DNA of 5,295 nt, from positions 1 through 5,295 of the forward strand of contig QJWD01000139.1 of the NCBI GenBank assembly GCA_003235465.1, written 5' to 3'. Position 1 is the stretch's first letter, and each line of letters starts with the position of its first letter. The notes under the pieces were generated by a model. It was given only the letters and a program-made list of their open reading frames with translations. It made no database searches and was not told the origin of the DNA. Below, in pieces: positions 4,581 through 5,295 of the stretch. The DNA comes from Nitrospirota bacterium. GTDB taxonomy: Bacteria > Nitrospinota > Nitrospinia > Nitrospinales > VA-1. The position numbers were made by a program, and so were the translations under genes.

Positions 4581-5295
4581 CTAGCCGCCGATGGCGTGCA
4601 TGGCGCGCACCGGGCGCTCGAAATCGTCGAGGTTGATCTTGTGGCCCGGTTCCTTGATCCGCACCGCCTCGCGAATGGCGGCGGCGATGTCTTCATCGCT
4701 CGCGCCCTGACGCACCAGGTCCTTCAGGTTGGTTTCGTGGGTGGAGAAGAGGCAGGTGCGCAGCTTGCCGTCGGCGGTCATGCGAATGCGGTTGCAATGA
4801 TCGCAGAACGGGTTGCTGACCGCGGTGATGATGCCGATCTTCCCCTTGCCATCGGCGAAGTTGTACTCGCTGGCGGGGCCGATGTCGAGCGAGTTGTCGA
4901 TGGGGACGAGCTCGTACTTTTCCCGAATCAGGTCGACGATTTCGTGGCCGAAGAGCACCTTGTCGCGCTCCCATATCCGGTCGGAATCGAGCGGCATGAA
5001 TTCGATGAAGCGGATCTCGAACCCGTCGGAGCGGCCCATCTCGATGAGCGACATGATCTCGGTTTCGGAGAAGTTGCGCATGGCCACGGCGTTAATCTTG
5101 ATCGACTGGTAGCCCGCGAGGGAGGCTTCCTTTAGGCCTTCGAGCACCTGGTCCAGGCAGTCGCGCCGGTTGACGTCGCGGAATTTATCCGGGTCCAGCG
5201 CGTCGAGGCTCACGTTCAGCCGTTTCAGCCCCGCTTCCCTCAGCGCCTTCGCGTGTTCCTTGAGGAAAAAGGCGTTGGTGGTCATGGCGATGTCG
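4581..5295 (-). CDS. moaA: GTP 3',8-cyclase MoaA, C-terminal part (molybdenum cofactor synthesis), cut by window edge
   Basis: 237 residues are visible, beginning DIAMTTNAFFLKEHAKALRE and ending AIGG. About 90 N-terminal residues, including the radical-SAM CxxxCxxC motif, lie outside. MoaA converts GTP to 3',8-cyclo-GTP, the first step of molybdopterin synthesis, using two [4Fe-4S] clusters. Visible marks are RLNVSLDALDP (about 26-36), IRFIEFMPLD, and GPASEY. The second-cluster motif follows: FCDHCNR, then a third cysteine 13 residues after the second (TCLF). Last comes the terminal Gly-Gly that MoaA inserts into its active site. The usual TTNG motif reads TTNA here. The ATG at 5285 is internal, since the frame continues to the edge in family sequence (DIA). 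It reads toward larE but a strong terminator lies between. No other moa gene is visible. Confidence 0.95.
   Translation of the reverse strand, partial: DIAMTTNAFFLKEHAKALREAGLKRLNVSLDALDPDKFRDVNRRDCLDQVLEGLKEASLAGYQSIKINAVAMRNFSETEIMSLIEMGRSDGFEIRFIEFMPLDSDRIWERDKVLFGHEIVDLIREKYELVPIDNSLDIGPASEYNFADGKGKIGIITAVSNPFCDHCNRIRMTADGKLRTCLFSTHETNLKDLVRQGASDEDIAAAIREAVRIKEPGHKINLDDFERPVRAMHAIGG
4866..4884. repeat. 19-nt direct repeat, copy within moaA
   Basis: This segment encodes the IGPASE part of MoaA on the minus strand and is identical to 4358-4376 in the spacer downstream of the gene. The coding copy is presumably the original, since it lies in a conserved part of the protein. Confidence 0.75.

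Noticed and set aside
4521..5135. 204-codon open frame on the plus strand across moaA
   Set aside because: Antisense shadow of moaA; composition typical of reversed coding sequence and no Shine-Dalgarno context.

Overview
This is a GC-rich bacterial chromosomal window of ordinary housekeeping and signalling genes. GTG starts occur on yggS and proC, Shine-Dalgarno sites are AGGAGG-like, and intrinsic terminators are of the classical hairpin-plus-T type. There are no insertion sequences, phage genes, CRISPR repeats, tRNAs or rRNAs. The protein styles (a short receiver protein, a variant PII, a GPASEY-type MoaA) would suit a Gram-negative lineage such as Nitrospinota, Nitrospirota or a former deltaproteobacterial group. 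That placement is a low-confidence impression, because nothing here is a taxonomic marker.

Layout. Positions 1-222 (minus) hold the first 74 residues of a membrane-anchored sensor protein that runs off the left edge. Positions 223-583 are a 361-bp divergent spacer with candidate promoters on both strands and two inverted repeats. Positions 584-979 (plus) encode a stand-alone CheY-like receiver, followed by a very clear intrinsic terminator and a probable second one. Positions 1173-3169 (plus) carry three closely spaced genes: a PII-family regulator with an altered T-loop, the PLP-homeostasis protein YggS, and pyrroline-5-carboxylate reductase ProC. A 31-bp convergent gap with a hairpin separates proC from the minus-strand block. 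In transcription order that block is: moaA (4581-5295, its N-terminus outside the window), a 323-bp spacer rich in hairpins, a LarE-type sacrificial sulfur transferase (3451-4257), and a 78-residue two-helix membrane protein (3201-3437) translationally linked to larE.

How the genes fit together. The divergent sensor and receiver may form a signalling pair, although the kinase domain itself is not visible. The PII-yggS-proC set joins nitrogen/energy signalling to PLP and proline metabolism. It recalls the cyanobacterial link between PII and the YggS homologue PipY, but no PipX is present. moaA (molybdenum cofactor, radical SAM) and larE (nickel-pincer-type sulfur donation) are both cofactor genes. 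The strong terminator between them argues that larE and the small membrane gene are mostly a separate transcription unit.

No clearly new system is evident. The points most worth a second look are the PII protein lacking the usual uridylylation tyrosine and 2-oxoglutarate-binding glutamine, and the structured moaA-larE spacer with a 19-nt exact copy of a moaA segment. The inverted repeat just ahead of the receiver gene and the methionine-rich small membrane protein next to larE are also of interest.
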